DNA of 64,000 nucleotides. It comes from Archangium violaceum. GTDB lineage: Bacteria; Myxococcota; Myxococcia; Myxococcales; Myxococcaceae. The notes under the pieces were generated by a model, which worked only from the letters and a program-made list of their open reading frames with translations, did not search any database and was not told the DNA's origin. Positions within the stretch are counted from its first letter, which is position 1, and every line of letters begins with the position of its first letter. The translations under genes and the position numbers were made by a program. This document shows positions 26,966 to 36,145 of this stretch, piece by piece. The stretch spans positions 7,751,501 to 7,815,500 of the forward strand of contig NZ_CP069338.1 in assembly GCF_016859125.1 (NCBI RefSeq), given 5' to 3'.

Positions 26966-28053
26966 GTTCCGGCCTCTTCTCGTTGTTCGCGCAGGTGGCG
27001 GGGTGGGAGCGCCACCGTCCGCAATCCCTGTTGTCCGGGCCTGGCGCGCAGCCAGGACGTCCATCCCAATCGCGGGCTCCGGTGATCACCCACGTTGCGC
27101 AGGGGCAGGGCGGGGATGTCCTCGGCGCGTGGCCGCAGCACCAGCGCCACCTCCGGGCCCGGGCCGAGCGCGAAGCGGGTGAGTGAGCGCAGCGCGGCCA
27201 ATTCCTGACCACCGGGCAGCAGGCGCTGGTAGCGGTGCCACGAGAGGGGGCCGAGCTCCAGTTCCAGGCCCGCCTGTTCCTGCCACGCGCGCCTGCCGAG
27301 CACCGCTCCCTGGCCGAGACGCTGGTTGCGGCCGGTGGGTCCCAGACGCGTCCACTGTTCCTCCTCCAACTCCAGCCAGGACCCACGGGGCAGCCGGAGG
27401 CGCACGTCCAACCCCAACCAATCCGAGAGCATCGCTCGCAGCGCCCCCACGGACACGGGCCGGCGCGCCAGCAGCCCCGCGTAGCGCAGCAACACCGGGT
27501 CCTTCACCTTCAACCGACCCTGCATTCCCTGGGTGCCCAGGCCCATGAAGGCATACAGGTAGCGGGCCACGTCATGAGTCTCGGGTGCGCCCTCCGCCAG
27601 CCACACCCGGCGGAGCTGCCGCCCCCGGTACAGCAACGACAGCAGCCGGTGGTGGAAGATATCCAGGAAGTCGCGCATCCCCGTGTCCCCGGCGCGCGTC
27701 CGGTCCCGCAGTTGCTGGGCGAAGGGCCTCGGCAGCGGCCCCAACGCCCCGCCCAGCCCGAAGAAGGCCACCGTCATCTCCGGCACGCCCCCCCGCTTCG
27801 GTGCATCCGCCTTCTCCGGGGGAAACTCCACCTGGACGATGTCGCTGGGCGGGAAGGACATCTCCACCGTGGAGCGCAGGCGCACCGGCTCCTGGCGGAA
27901 CGACACGCCTCGGCCCGCGGGCGCCTCCTGCCCCGGGTGGAGCAGGCGCAGCAGGCGCATCGCCTGGAAGAAGTCGAAGCGGTAGCCGGCCTCGCGGAGC
28001 TCCTGCTCTACAGAAGGGGCTGGTCGCCGGTCCTGGGTGGCCATCTCATCCAT
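26962..28053 (-). CDS. tssG: T6SS baseplate protein TssG
   Basis: 363 residues from the ATG at 28053 (GGGAGGG upstream). Family landmarks: YRFDFFQAMRLL near the start, VSFRQEPVRLRSTVEMSFPPSDI, VAFFGLGGALGPLPRPFAQ, RDFLDIFHHRLLSLLYR. TssG forms the baseplate wedge with TssE, TssF and TssK. It overlaps the end of tssF by 46 bp and the start of vgrG by 4 bp, the usual tight packing of these genes. Confidence 0.92.
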   Translation of the reverse strand: MDEMATQDRRPAPSVEQELREAGYRFDFFQAMRLLRLLHPGQEAPAGRGVSFRQEPVRLRSTVEMSFPPSDIVQVEFPPEKADAPKRGGVPEMTVAFFGLGGALGPLPRPFAQQLRDRTRAGDTGMRDFLDIFHHRLLSLLYRGRQLRRVWLAEGAPETHDVARYLYAFMGLGTQGMQGRLKVKDPVLLRYAGLLARRPVSVGALRAMLSDWLGLDVRLRLPRGSWLELEEEQWTRLGPTGRNQRLGQGAVLGRRAWQEQAGLELELGPLSWHRYQRLLPGGQELAALRSLTRFALGPGPEVALVLRPRAEDIPALPLRNVGDHRSPRLGWTSWLRARPGQQGLRTVALPPRHLREQREEAGT

Positions 28054-29828
28054 GTGCCCTCCCGTTGCTCGCTCTTCGCCACGAGCTGGGTAAAGGAATC
28101 CACCGCGGCGTACAGGCCGAAGAAGTGGCTGAGCACCGTCCCGAGCAGCAGGGCGCTGCTGCCCACGTAGAATGACTCGTCGAAGGTGAGGGTGAGCTCC
28201 AGGCCCCGGCAGAAGCCTCGCCAGGCATCCCACCCGCGTTGTCTCACCACCGGCCGGCACTCCAGCTTCGTCAGTCCCTGGAGCTGTTTCTCGGCGACAT
28301 CGCCTCCGGAGCCGTCATGCAGCCGCAGCAGCTCCTCGAGCGCCTCCAGCGCCTGCTCGCCTCCGCTGAGCGACAGGTGGTGCAGGGACAGCAGGGAGAC
28401 GAGCTGCCAGAGCGTGGGGCCTCGCTCCGGAGGGAGGCGCGGCGGTGTGGGGCGGCGCAGGCAGCGGATGGAACCCACCGGAGCGCGCTGCTCCACCTGC
28501 AGCGGTGCGCCGGTGGCGAGCTGCACGGGCAGCGAGCCGTTGGTGCACAGCGTGTGTGCGTAGAGCGTCTGATCTGCTGGAAGCCGGGGGTTGAAGTCCA
28601 GATCCACGAAGGACAGCAGTACCCGTGAGCCCCTCGCGTCCGCGTCACCGGTGGGCTGGCGCCGTGCGTGCCAGAAGGCGCGTGGCTGGCTTCCTCGCTC
28701 ACGGTGGTGCCAGGAGAAGATGGGCTCCACCACACGCGTCCGCTTCTTCTCGTCGGGTGACGCGCTGACGGAGACGATGGAGTGCAGCTCCACCTCCCTC
28801 GGGCGGCGGGCGTCGGGCACCAGCGGATACTCGGTGCGGCGCTGATCCATCCGCAGGGGCTCGGCCAGCTTGGGAAAGAGATTGATGATGGGCGTGCAAC
28901 CCAGCCGGAACATCTCCGGCGAGACCGCGAGACCCTCGTCGGGCTCATCGTCCAGGAGCAGGAGCACCTCGAGTGTCTTCTCGGCGGATTGGATGCACTC
29001 GCGGCTCAGCGACAGCTCGGTGAAGAGGAACTTCTCCGGGAAGGCGAAGTACTCCCGCAGCAGTCGGTAGCCAGGGTGGGCGTGGGGCGGGTTGGGCAGC
29101 ACCTCCTCCTCCGGGCCAAAGCCCAGTTGTCGCAAGCTTCCCGCAGGCAGAAGGTGGGGTCTGCCCGGTGGTCCATCGGGTATGAGCGCCACGCTCTGGA
29201 TGTGACCGGTGAGCAATTCGTAGAGGCGGAAGGCCACCTCCGAAGGCCCGTCGAGGAAGAACCGCAGGTGCTCGATATCCAGATCCTGCCATCGGGCACC
29301 GTTGAAGGTCTCCAGCCGTAGCCGAAGCACCGCCGACACGTTCCGCTGCTCACGCAGCCACTTGTGGGCAAGAGGTGACTCCAGGCACGCCTCGGTCACC
29401 TTCAGCGGCCAGAGTGTGACCGGGTAGCAGGTGCGAAAGCGGCAGACCTGCCCCGGACGAGGCTCGGCGAGCAGGGGCGTACCGCGCTCGATGCGGGTGC
29501 CCGCCAGGGACAGGCCTGCATCCGGATCCACCTTGAAATAAGCGATCGACATGGAGGGCTGCGGCTCCACCAGATGAGGGGCCAGTTGGCCCAGCAGGCT
29601 GGTGCCAATCTCCGGCAGATCGCTGTCGAAGGCGAGCTGGACGCGCGCGGTGAGGAACGCGAACGACTCGATGAGCCGCTCCACGTGGGGATCCCCCACC
29701 TCGCCATCCGCCAGTCGTAGCCGCGGGGCCAGCTTGTCGTAGCTGGCCGAGAATTCCGCCCCCGCCCCGCGCAGCCAGGCCAGTTCCCGTTGGTAGGCCT
29801 TGAGCAGCTCGTCCTGGCTAGAGCCCAT
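28008..29828 (-). CDS. tssF: T6SS baseplate protein TssF
   Basis: 606 residues. YQRELAWLRGAGAEFSASYDKLAPRL, then GDPHVERLIESFAFLTARVQ and LPEIGTSLLGQLAPHLVEPQPSMSI are the standard TssF N-terminus; the C-terminal RGLELTLTFDESFYVGSSALLLGTVLSHFFGLYAAVDSFTQL is equally typical. It is the main baseplate wedge subunit. The start at 29828 overlaps tssE by 11 bp. Length is normal for the family. Confidence 0.93.
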   Translation of the reverse strand: MGSSQDELLKAYQRELAWLRGAGAEFSASYDKLAPRLRLADGEVGDPHVERLIESFAFLTARVQLAFDSDLPEIGTSLLGQLAPHLVEPQPSMSIAYFKVDPDAGLSLAGTRIERGTPLLAEPRPGQVCRFRTCYPVTLWPLKVTEACLESPLAHKWLREQRNVSAVLRLRLETFNGARWQDLDIEHLRFFLDGPSEVAFRLYELLTGHIQSVALIPDGPPGRPHLLPAGSLRQLGFGPEEEVLPNPPHAHPGYRLLREYFAFPEKFLFTELSLSRECIQSAEKTLEVLLLLDDEPDEGLAVSPEMFRLGCTPIINLFPKLAEPLRMDQRRTEYPLVPDARRPREVELHSIVSVSASPDEKKRTRVVEPIFSWHHRERGSQPRAFWHARRQPTGDADARGSRVLLSFVDLDFNPRLPADQTLYAHTLCTNGSLPVQLATGAPLQVEQRAPVGSIRCLRRPTPPRLPPERGPTLWQLVSLLSLHHLSLSGGEQALEALEELLRLHDGSGGDVAEKQLQGLTKLECRPVVRQRGWDAWRGFCRGLELTLTFDESFYVGSSALLLGTVLSHFFGLYAAVDSFTQLVAKSEQREGTWMRWPPRTGDQPLL

Positions 29829-30300
29829 CGCCCACCTCCACCAACCGTCCGCTCCGGTCCAGCCGAAGCGGAAGGGAAAAGGGTTCAAGGTTGAGCCCCG
29901 GAGCGAGCCGGGCGGTGAGCACCGCCACCACGGCTCCCTCCTCGGAAGGAGGGAGCCTCACGGAGACCTGGAGCTGGCACAGACGTGGCTCGTAGGCCTC
30001 CACCGCTCGGGTGATGAGCCGCTCCAGGCGCCGGGCATCCTCTGGAGCCGAGCCGAGGGACCACAGGTCCGGCAGTCCATAGTCCAGGACGGATCGCTCG
30101 CCGGGTTCGAGCGACTCGGCCTCCTTGACGGAGAGCGTGCAGCGGGTGCCCAGCACATGGGCCACCTCTCGCCTCACCGAGGCGCGCAACGCCTCCTCCG
30201 GGTCCTGCGGCTCGAAGGGCTCGCCAGTCGCCCCTTTCAGGTCCATCAACCTGTCCAGCAGTGGAGTGGAGACTCCGCCGTCCTGGTGTGCGGCTCTCAT
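29818..30300 (-). CDS. tssE: T6SS baseplate protein TssE (gp25-like)
   Basis: 160 residues from the ATG at 30300. STPLLDRLMD near the start, SVRREVAHVLGTR, LDYGLPDLWSLGS and TRAVEAYEPRLCQLQVSV follow the gp25/TssE pattern (the YGLPD motif is typical). It connects the baseplate to the sheath. It is followed by tssF with an 11-bp overlap and preceded by hcp with a 17-bp gap. Confidence 0.9.
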   Translation of the reverse strand: MRAAHQDGGVSTPLLDRLMDLKGATGEPFEPQDPEEALRASVRREVAHVLGTRCTLSVKEAESLEPGERSVLDYGLPDLWSLGSAPEDARRLERLITRAVEAYEPRLCQLQVSVRLPPSEEGAVVAVLTARLAPGLNLEPFSLPLRLDRSGRLVEVGDGL

Positions 30301-30317
30301 GCGTGCTTCTCCCGGGC

Positions 30318-30773
30318 TTACTTCTTCGCGTTCGTTTCCAGGTCCCAAGCCGTCGAATTGCTGGCGCCCTCCGTCCATTTGATGGACGAGTAGTTGAGCG
30401 TCACCGTCTCCATGGGATCGTCCCCCGGGCTTCCACTGATGGACACCGAGGTGATGAAGACCTTGTCCAGCTCGAAGGAGAAGATCTTGCTCTTGTTGTT
30501 GCCCTGGATGCTGATGGTGGCCTTTCCGACCTGCTCGCCCGAGCTGCAGTACAGGAAGAGATTGGGTGTGGCGTCGTCTGCCTTCTTGACGATGGTGAAG
30601 GCCTCGTGCTGGCTGCGGCCCTGTCTGTCATCGCCCTCGTTGGAGCGCTCACCGCTGGTCATCGGGAAGGAGACGCCGTGGCTGAAAGAGAACACCTCGA
30701 TCTGGCCCGCGAAATCAGCGTTCTTGGAGGCGCCACTGATCTTGTCGATCTTGAGATAGATGCTGGATGCCAT
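30318..30773 (-). CDS. hcp: T6SS tube protein Hcp (TssD)
   Basis: 151 residues starting SSIYLKIDKISGASKNADFAGQIEVFSFSHG, the classic Hcp opening; SQHEAFTIVKKADDATPNLF and VTLNYSSIKWTEG are the conserved later strands. It forms the hexameric rings of the inner tube. It carries no C-terminal extension, so it is a structural Hcp. It lies between tssC (54-bp gap) and tssE. Confidence 0.94.
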   Translation of the reverse strand: MASSIYLKIDKISGASKNADFAGQIEVFSFSHGVSFPMTSGERSNEGDDRQGRSQHEAFTIVKKADDATPNLFLYCSSGEQVGKATISIQGNNKSKIFSFELDKVFITSVSISGSPGDDPMETVTLNYSSIKWTEGASNSTAWDLETNAKK

Positions 30774-30827
30774 GTCTGGTCATGACCTCATGGAGTGGAA
30801 GGGGATTCACTGAGGAGGAGGAGTGCT

Positions 30828-32321
30828 TCAGGCGGCCGGGGTGGGCAGATCGGCCACCAGTCGGATGGAGGCGGTCAGCTCGTTGAGCTGGAAGTGGGGG
30901 CGGAGGAACACCACGGCCCGGTAGGAGCCGGGGCGGCCGGGGATGTCGGTGACGTCCACCCGCGCCTCGCGCAGGGGCTGGCGGGCCTTGATGGAGAACG
31001 ACGCGTTGTCGTTGATCTGCACGTAATTGCTGATCCACCGGTTGAGGAAGGTGGAGATCTCCTGGCTCGAGGAGAAGCCGCCGATCTTGTCGCGCATGAT
31101 GACCTTGAGGTAGTGAGCGAAGCGTGAGGTGGCCATCAGGTAGGGGAGCTGGGCGGACAGCTCGGCGTTGGCATTGGCCTCGGGCGTGTCGTAGCGACGC
31201 GGCTTGTTGGCCGTCCGCGAGCCGAAGAAGGCCGCGTAGTCGGTGCCCTTGCAATGGCAGAGCGCGATGAAGCCCAGGTCGCTCAATTCCTTCTCACGCC
31301 GGTCGGTGATGGCCACCTCGGTGGGACACTTCTGGGCGATATCCCCCTCGTCGGTGCGGAAGGTATAGGTGGGCAGTCCCTGGACGATGCCGCCGCTCTC
31401 CACGCCTCGGATGTTGGCGCACCACTGGTAGAGGGAGAAGGCCTGGGTGATGCGCTGGGCCATCGCATACGCGGCATTGCCCCACAGGTACTTGTGGTGA
31501 TCACGCCCGTCCACGTTCTCGGTGTAGTTGATGCCCTCCACCGGCACCGTGTCGGGCCCGTAGGGCTCCCGCAGCAGGACGTGCGGCAGCACCAGCGCCA
31601 CGTAGCGAGAGTCCTCCGACTCCCGGAAGCTGCGCCAGCGGATGAGCTCGGTGCTCTCGAACAGGCGTGCCAGGTCCCTCGGGGCGCCGAGGTCGGTGAA
31701 GCTGTCCATGTCGAACAGGGAGGGGCTTGCCGCGGAGATGAAGGGAGCGTGGGCGGCGGCGGCCACCCGGGAGATGGACTCCAACATCGCCACGTCCTGC
31801 GGTGCTCGGCCGAACTCGTAGTCGCCGATGAGCACACCATAGGGCTGGCCACCGAAGGTGCCGTACTCCTCCTCGTAGACCTTCTTGAAGAGGTTGCTCT
31901 GGTCGAACTCGGGTGCCCGCTCCATGTCGTTGCGCAGCTCGTTCTTGGTGGCGTGCAGCACGCGCAGCTTCAGGTTCGTCCCCGTCTCCGAGTCGAACAC
32001 CAGCATGCGCAGTCCCCGCCAGGAGGCTTCCAGCCGCTGGAAGGGCTCGGCGTGCAGCACCTCGTCGAGCTGAGCGCTCAGCAACCCGTCGATCTCGGTG
32101 ATGCGCCGGTTGAGGAGGGCCAGCACGTCCACATCGGCGGTTGCCTCCGTGGAGAGCGCCTGGGCCACGAACTCGCCCACCAGCTCCCGGGCGCGAGGCT
32201 GTTGGTTCTCGTCGCGCGCCAGCCTGCCCTTCTCGATGAGTCGTGCCAGCAGTCCCGGGGCCGGTTCCTCCACGGGGGCCTGCTTCTCGGCGGATGCCAT
32301 CTGCGTCGTGTCGTCAGCCAT
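30828..32321 (-). CDS. tssC: T6SS sheath large subunit TssC (VipB)
   Basis: 497 residues, matching the family length. Landmarks include RITEIDGLLSAQLDEVLHAEPFQRLEASWRGL, YGTFGGQPYGVLIGDYEF, LPHVLLREPYG and RFAHYLKVIMRDKIGGF. With TssB it builds the contractile sheath. The 39-bp spacing to tssB is usual for this pair. Confidence 0.95.
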   Translation of the reverse strand: MADDTTQMASAEKQAPVEEPAPGLLARLIEKGRLARDENQQPRARELVGEFVAQALSTEATADVDVLALLNRRITEIDGLLSAQLDEVLHAEPFQRLEASWRGLRMLVFDSETGTNLKLRVLHATKNELRNDMERAPEFDQSNLFKKVYEEEYGTFGGQPYGVLIGDYEFGRAPQDVAMLESISRVAAAAHAPFISAASPSLFDMDSFTDLGAPRDLARLFESTELIRWRSFRESEDSRYVALVLPHVLLREPYGPDTVPVEGINYTENVDGRDHHKYLWGNAAYAMAQRITQAFSLYQWCANIRGVESGGIVQGLPTYTFRTDEGDIAQKCPTEVAITDRREKELSDLGFIALCHCKGTDYAAFFGSRTANKPRRYDTPEANANAELSAQLPYLMATSRFAHYLKVIMRDKIGGFSSSQEISTFLNRWISNYVQINDNASFSIKARQPLREARVDVTDIPGRPGSYRAVVFLRPHFQLNELTASIRLVADLPTPAA

Positions 32322-32360
32322 TGTTCTTCTCTTTCTGTGGGGTGGGGGGGAGGGGGCGGG

Positions 32361-32870
32361 TCAGGGATTGCTCTTCGCGTTCAGCTCGGACGCGAGCGCC
32401 TGGAGGCTGGCCTTGTCCTTCAACGCGGACCGCAGTTGCTCCATCAGCGCGTCATTGCCATCCAACTTGGCCAGCAGGTCCACCAGCCGTTCGCGCGATT
32501 GCAGGAGCTTGCTCAGGGGCTCGATCTTCTCGACGATCTGGCGTGGGTTGAACGCATCGAAGCTCTCGAATTCCAGCTCCACGGGCATGCGGTTGTCGCC
32601 GCCGCGGAGCTTGTCCTCCACGGACAGCTTCAATCGGGGTTTGATGGCGGCCATCACCTTGTCGAAGTTGTCGCGGTCGATCTCCACGAACTTGCGTTCC
32701 TTCAACCGGGGCAGCCCCTCGCGCTGACCGGCCAGGTCCGCCAGGATGCCGACCACCAGTGGGAGCTCCTTCTGCTCCACCGCGTCTCCGATCTCCACAT
32801 CATAGGTGATCTGCACTCGAGGGGGGCGGATCCGGTCCAGCACGTGTTGAATGCTTTCTTTCGCGGGCAT
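32361..32870 (-). CDS. tssB: T6SS sheath small subunit TssB (VipA)
   Basis: 169 residues. IQHVLDRIRPPRVQITYDVE, LPLVVGILADLAGQ, REGLPRLKERKFVEIDRDNFDKVMA and FDAFNPRQIVEKIEPL are textbook TssB. It pairs with TssC in the sheath. It precedes tssC and follows tssA by 61 bp; it is preceded by a G-rich ribosome binding region. Confidence 0.95.
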   Translation of the reverse strand: MPAKESIQHVLDRIRPPRVQITYDVEIGDAVEQKELPLVVGILADLAGQREGLPRLKERKFVEIDRDNFDKVMAAIKPRLKLSVEDKLRGGDNRMPVELEFESFDAFNPRQIVEKIEPLSKLLQSRERLVDLLAKLDGNDALMEQLRSALKDKASLQALASELNAKSNP

Positions 32871-32931
32871 TGTGTTTCTCCTTGTTGGGGGTTGGGTGGG
32901 GTGCGTGGATTTGTGATGACGAATGACGGAT

Positions 32932-34029
32932 TCACTCCCGCTGCTTCATGCCGAGCAGTGTGTGGAGTGCCTCCACACTGGAGGAGTCGGGGACGAGCTC
33001 CTCCAGGAGTTTGTCGAGAGACAGCTGGCCCCAGGCCATGGCGCGTTTGACCAGGTAGGGGACGGGACTGTGTGGCTCGGTGCGCAGCAGGTAGTCCGCT
33101 GCGTGCCCGAGGAGTAGATAGGCCTCTTTCCGGCTACGGATGACGCTCGGGACCTGCCCCGGTCCGAGAGGCGGGGACGGAGCCCCTGGTTCGGTGGTGA
33201 CCTCCGGTGGGTCATCTGTCAGGGAATGAGAGGCATTGCTTTTCAACAGGGCAATCAGTGCCTGGATGTCACCCAGGACGGCGCGGGTCCGGCGGAGGGC
33301 CGCGGAGGTCTGGTCCAGCCGCGTATCGAGCGCCTGTTCCAGTGCGGAGATGGCCTCGAGCGCATCCGTGAGCTGCTGTGCGAGCGCGACGAAGGTGGGC
33401 GCGGGTATCTGGGAGGCGGCGGCCATGAACCGCTCCCGGGTCAACGGGGGAGGATCGGTACCATCCGGTTGCTCCTTCTTCTTGGCATCCTCCTGCTTGC
33501 CGGGTTGTTTCTCCCGGAGGAGGATCTGCTGCCAATCCGCGAAGCCATACGTCACGGCTCCGGGGGCGGGTGGCCGGATGAGGGGCTGCTTGCCCAGCGC
33601 GATGAAAAGTTTGTCATCGAGCCACTTCAGCAGGGAGAGGCGGGCCTCCGGATCGCCATCATCGAGAGTGGGCCAGAGTGTGTCCCAGAAGTGTTCCACC
33701 AGCGCGGTAGACAGGTTCAGCCCCCACCGCAGGCCGGTGAACCCCTGCTGCATCACCCAGGCCTCCGTGAGCCAGACGGCGAGCTGGAGGTCCTTGGTTT
33801 CACGCGCCAGGGCCTGCTGGCAGAGCGCGCTCACCTGCGCCCAGTCGGCCCGTTTGAGCGAGACCTGCCAGACGCCCTGAGGCAGTGAGGGATCATCCTC
33901 GCGGCGTGCCTCGCGAATGTGCTCGTAGATCGGCTCGTAGCGAAGGTTCCGCCCCGAGGGCGCCTCGGGGGAGATGGGTTGCAGGAGCGACTGCAGGTCT
34001 GGCGGGGAGGCGGAAGTCGTATCCGTCAT
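32932..34029 (-). CDS. tssA: T6SS TssA-like protein (ImpA N-terminal domain)
   Basis: 365 residues. The N-terminal ImpA domain is clear: PISPEAPSGRNLRYEPIYEHIREARREDDPSLPQ, then WAQVSALCQQALARETKDLQLAVWLTEAWV. TssA coordinates baseplate docking and sheath polymerisation. The C-terminus holds LRTEPHSPVPYLVKRAMAWGQLSLDKLLEELVPD, as in the short TssA types. Its start overlaps the TssM-like stop by 4 bp (34026-34029). Confidence 0.9.
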   Translation of the reverse strand: MTDTTSASPPDLQSLLQPISPEAPSGRNLRYEPIYEHIREARREDDPSLPQGVWQVSLKRADWAQVSALCQQALARETKDLQLAVWLTEAWVMQQGFTGLRWGLNLSTALVEHFWDTLWPTLDDGDPEARLSLLKWLDDKLFIALGKQPLIRPPAPGAVTYGFADWQQILLREKQPGKQEDAKKKEQPDGTDPPPLTRERFMAAASQIPAPTFVALAQQLTDALEAISALEQALDTRLDQTSAALRRTRAVLGDIQALIALLKSNASHSLTDDPPEVTTEPGAPSPPLGPGQVPSVIRSRKEAYLLLGHAADYLLRTEPHSPVPYLVKRAMAWGQLSLDKLLEELVPDSSSVEALHTLLGMKQRE

Positions 34030-35375
34030 GGTGGGTTCCCATGAGAGGTGGTGGCCGCTCCAGGCCGGGGGGGTGGGGCGTCATCCCAGGCAGAAGTCCG
34101 CCGGGTGACCTTGGGTGGCGGAGCGTCATCCCAGACAGGCGTGCTCGGGGCTCGCGGCGCCTGGATGGGCTGGGGAGCACGCGCCATTCGAGGGGTCTTC
34201 CGTGGAGGCTTGGGTTTCGCCTTGGCCCGGGGCCGCTCCGGCGGCCTGGGTTCCGGTGGCGGAGGTGTGCTCACCACGGTCTGTGTCGGGTGGGGGTGGA
34301 CCGGAGTCGCCACCTTGGCGGGACGGAGTTGTGCCCACGTCACCCCCAGGCCGCCCACCGCCAGCAGCACGCAGGCGGCGAGCACGGTTTGGAGCATCGC
34401 GATCTTCCGCCGGTTGCCGCGCGCGGCCTCCGGATCCGGGCCGGCGAGGCCGCTCTCCGGGAAGATCTTGCGCTCCACCAGGTGGGTGACGAACGCCGGA
34501 GAGCGCAGCCCGGAGGCTCGTTTCCCGCCGCTCGCGGATGCTCCGTCGGCCTCCGGGTCTCCGCAGAAATAGAGTCCCCGCAGCATCGAGGGCCGCGTGT
34601 AGGGCGTGGACTGGAACAGGACGTCGAGCAGCCGCCGTACCGGTTCGGCCAGCTTTCGCAGCTCGGTGGGGAAGAGGAAGGAGTCCTCGCGATCGGAGGG
34701 CTCTCCCCACCCATCCGCGAGCAGCTCCAGTTGCATCTGGCTCAGCGCCCGATGGATGTCCTGGAAGGCCTCGTCCACCCAGGCGGGCGCGTAGGCCTCC
34801 TCGGGAGAGTAAGGACTGGACCAGCCGAGCATCTCGTCCCGCGTTCGCGGAGGCAGGGTTCGGCAGAAGGCGGAGAACCCGGGAATGGCGTCCGCTTGGG
34901 TGATGACGACGTAGATGGGGACGCGGACGCCCAGCTCACCTCGCAGGGACTGCAACTTCTCGAAGAGGCGCTGGGCCTTGCGATCGAGCTGGACCTCGTC
35001 CAGTGCCTTGGGGCCGGCCAGCTCGGTGGCGGGCACGGCCAGCATCAGCCCATCGATGGGCCGCTGACCGCGGAGGTGCCGCAGGCGCCGGATGACGGAG
35101 CGCCAATCTTCCGTGGGCTCCTCGGTCATGGCGGGCATGTCGAGCACGACGCCCTGCTCGAAGAGCCAGACACCCCAGCCGTCCCTCGCCATCTCCTTCT
35201 GGGTGGGAGAGCCGTAGGGGCGGCGCAGGTCGATGCTCGCCGCCAGTGAGGTGCGCCCCGAGCCTGGTTCGCCCACCACCATGAGCCAGGGGACCTGGTA
35301 GCGCCGCTCCCGGTGGCGGCCGGTCGCGCCCATCCGGTGCAGTGTCGTGTCGAGAGGTGCATGTCGGGCGGTCAT
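34026..35375 (-). CDS. Short TssM-like protein (IcmF NTPase domain only)
   Basis: 449 residues against about 1,100-1,200 for a full TssM. Residues 26-260 look like the cytoplasmic NTPase domain (LMVVGEPGSGRTS, VVLDMPAM, IDGLMLAVPA, VRVPIYVVITQADAIPGF). The Walker A Lys is Arg (GEPGSGRT, 35-42). The usual N-terminal membrane pair is absent. One membrane helix lies at 326-346, followed by a Pro/Arg-rich tail ending in two WDDAPPP repeats. The large periplasmic domain that binds TssJ is missing. It is coupled to tssL and tssA by 4-bp overlaps, so it is an integral part of the operon and not a random fragment. Confidence 0.75.
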   Translation of the reverse strand: MTARHAPLDTTLHRMGATGRHRERRYQVPWLMVVGEPGSGRTSLAASIDLRRPYGSPTQKEMARDGWGVWLFEQGVVLDMPAMTEEPTEDWRSVIRRLRHLRGQRPIDGLMLAVPATELAGPKALDEVQLDRKAQRLFEKLQSLRGELGVRVPIYVVITQADAIPGFSAFCRTLPPRTRDEMLGWSSPYSPEEAYAPAWVDEAFQDIHRALSQMQLELLADGWGEPSDREDSFLFPTELRKLAEPVRRLLDVLFQSTPYTRPSMLRGLYFCGDPEADGASASGGKRASGLRSPAFVTHLVERKIFPESGLAGPDPEAARGNRRKIAMLQTVLAACVLLAVGGLGVTWAQLRPAKVATPVHPHPTQTVVSTPPPPEPRPPERPRAKAKPKPPRKTPRMARAPQPIQAPRAPSTPVWDDAPPPKVTRRTSAWDDAPPPRPGAATTSHGNPP

Positions 35376-36139
35376 GGGCGGGACTCCTGCGTGACGGAGG
35401 TCGAAGAACGGTGGGCGTGCGAGCTGACGAGGATTCCTCCGGCGGCGAACGCACTCACGAGCACGGCGGCGATGGCGGTGGTCCAGGGCCAGCGGCGCAT
35501 GAAGCGTCGATCCGTCCGCTCATCCCGGGTGTGTTCGTAGGACTGGGGCACCAGCCGGCGGGCGGGCGTGTCCGGTTCGGGGCGTCGCCGCCAGGTCAGG
35601 GTGTAGAGCTGGCATTGCAGATCCTGCAGCAAGGCCTCGGCCCCGAGCCCCCGGTAGCGGCCCTGGAAGCCGAGTGCGAGCGCCATCAGGTACACGGCCG
35701 CGATCTCCGCGCGTGCCGGATCCCTCTCGCGCAACAAGCGTTCCACTTCCTCGAAGATCCGGTCCCCGGCGACGTGGGTGCCGAAGAGCTCGTCCTCCAG
35801 CAGGTTCTCCCGCCAGGCTTCATGGCCGTACCAGGGCGTGTGAACCATCATCTCGTCGGCGAAGGAGGTGAGCACATAGCGGCACTCCTCGAGATGGCGC
35901 TCGATGAGCGAGCCACGCGGGGCCCCTTCGATGCGGGTCTGCTCCTGAACGCGATGGAGCAGTTGCCGCCGGAGCTCCTCGACGGTGGGGCCCGGTGTGA
36001 ACCTGCTGTTGAAGCGGGTGGGGGTGGAAATGGCCTGGAGTTGCTGGCGCAGCTGAAGGATCTCCGTGAACACGATACGGGACTTGTCGAGGAGGGGCGT
36101 GCTCTCGGAGGAGGGGGGAGAGATGTCTGGAATTGGCAT
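35372..36139 (-). CDS. tssL: T6SS membrane-complex protein TssL (DotU/IcmH)
   Basis: 255 residues. VEELRRQLLHRVQEQTRIEG, RYVLTSFADEMMVHTPWYGHEAWRENLLEDELFGTHVAGDRIFEEVERLL and YLMALALGFQGRYRG are the DotU domain. A single C-terminal transmembrane helix lies at about residues 218-237, with only a ~15-residue periplasmic tail; no peptidoglycan-binding domain is attached. It is located 6 bp after tssK and overlaps the TssM-like start. Confidence 0.92.
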   Translation of the reverse strand: MPIPDISPPSSESTPLLDKSRIVFTEILQLRQQLQAISTPTRFNSRFTPGPTVEELRRQLLHRVQEQTRIEGAPRGSLIERHLEECRYVLTSFADEMMVHTPWYGHEAWRENLLEDELFGTHVAGDRIFEEVERLLRERDPARAEIAAVYLMALALGFQGRYRGLGAEALLQDLQCQLYTLTWRRRPEPDTPARRLVPQSYEHTRDERTDRRFMRRWPWTTAIAAVLVSAFAAGGILVSSHAHRSSTSVTQESRP

Positions 36140-36145
36140 GGGGGT

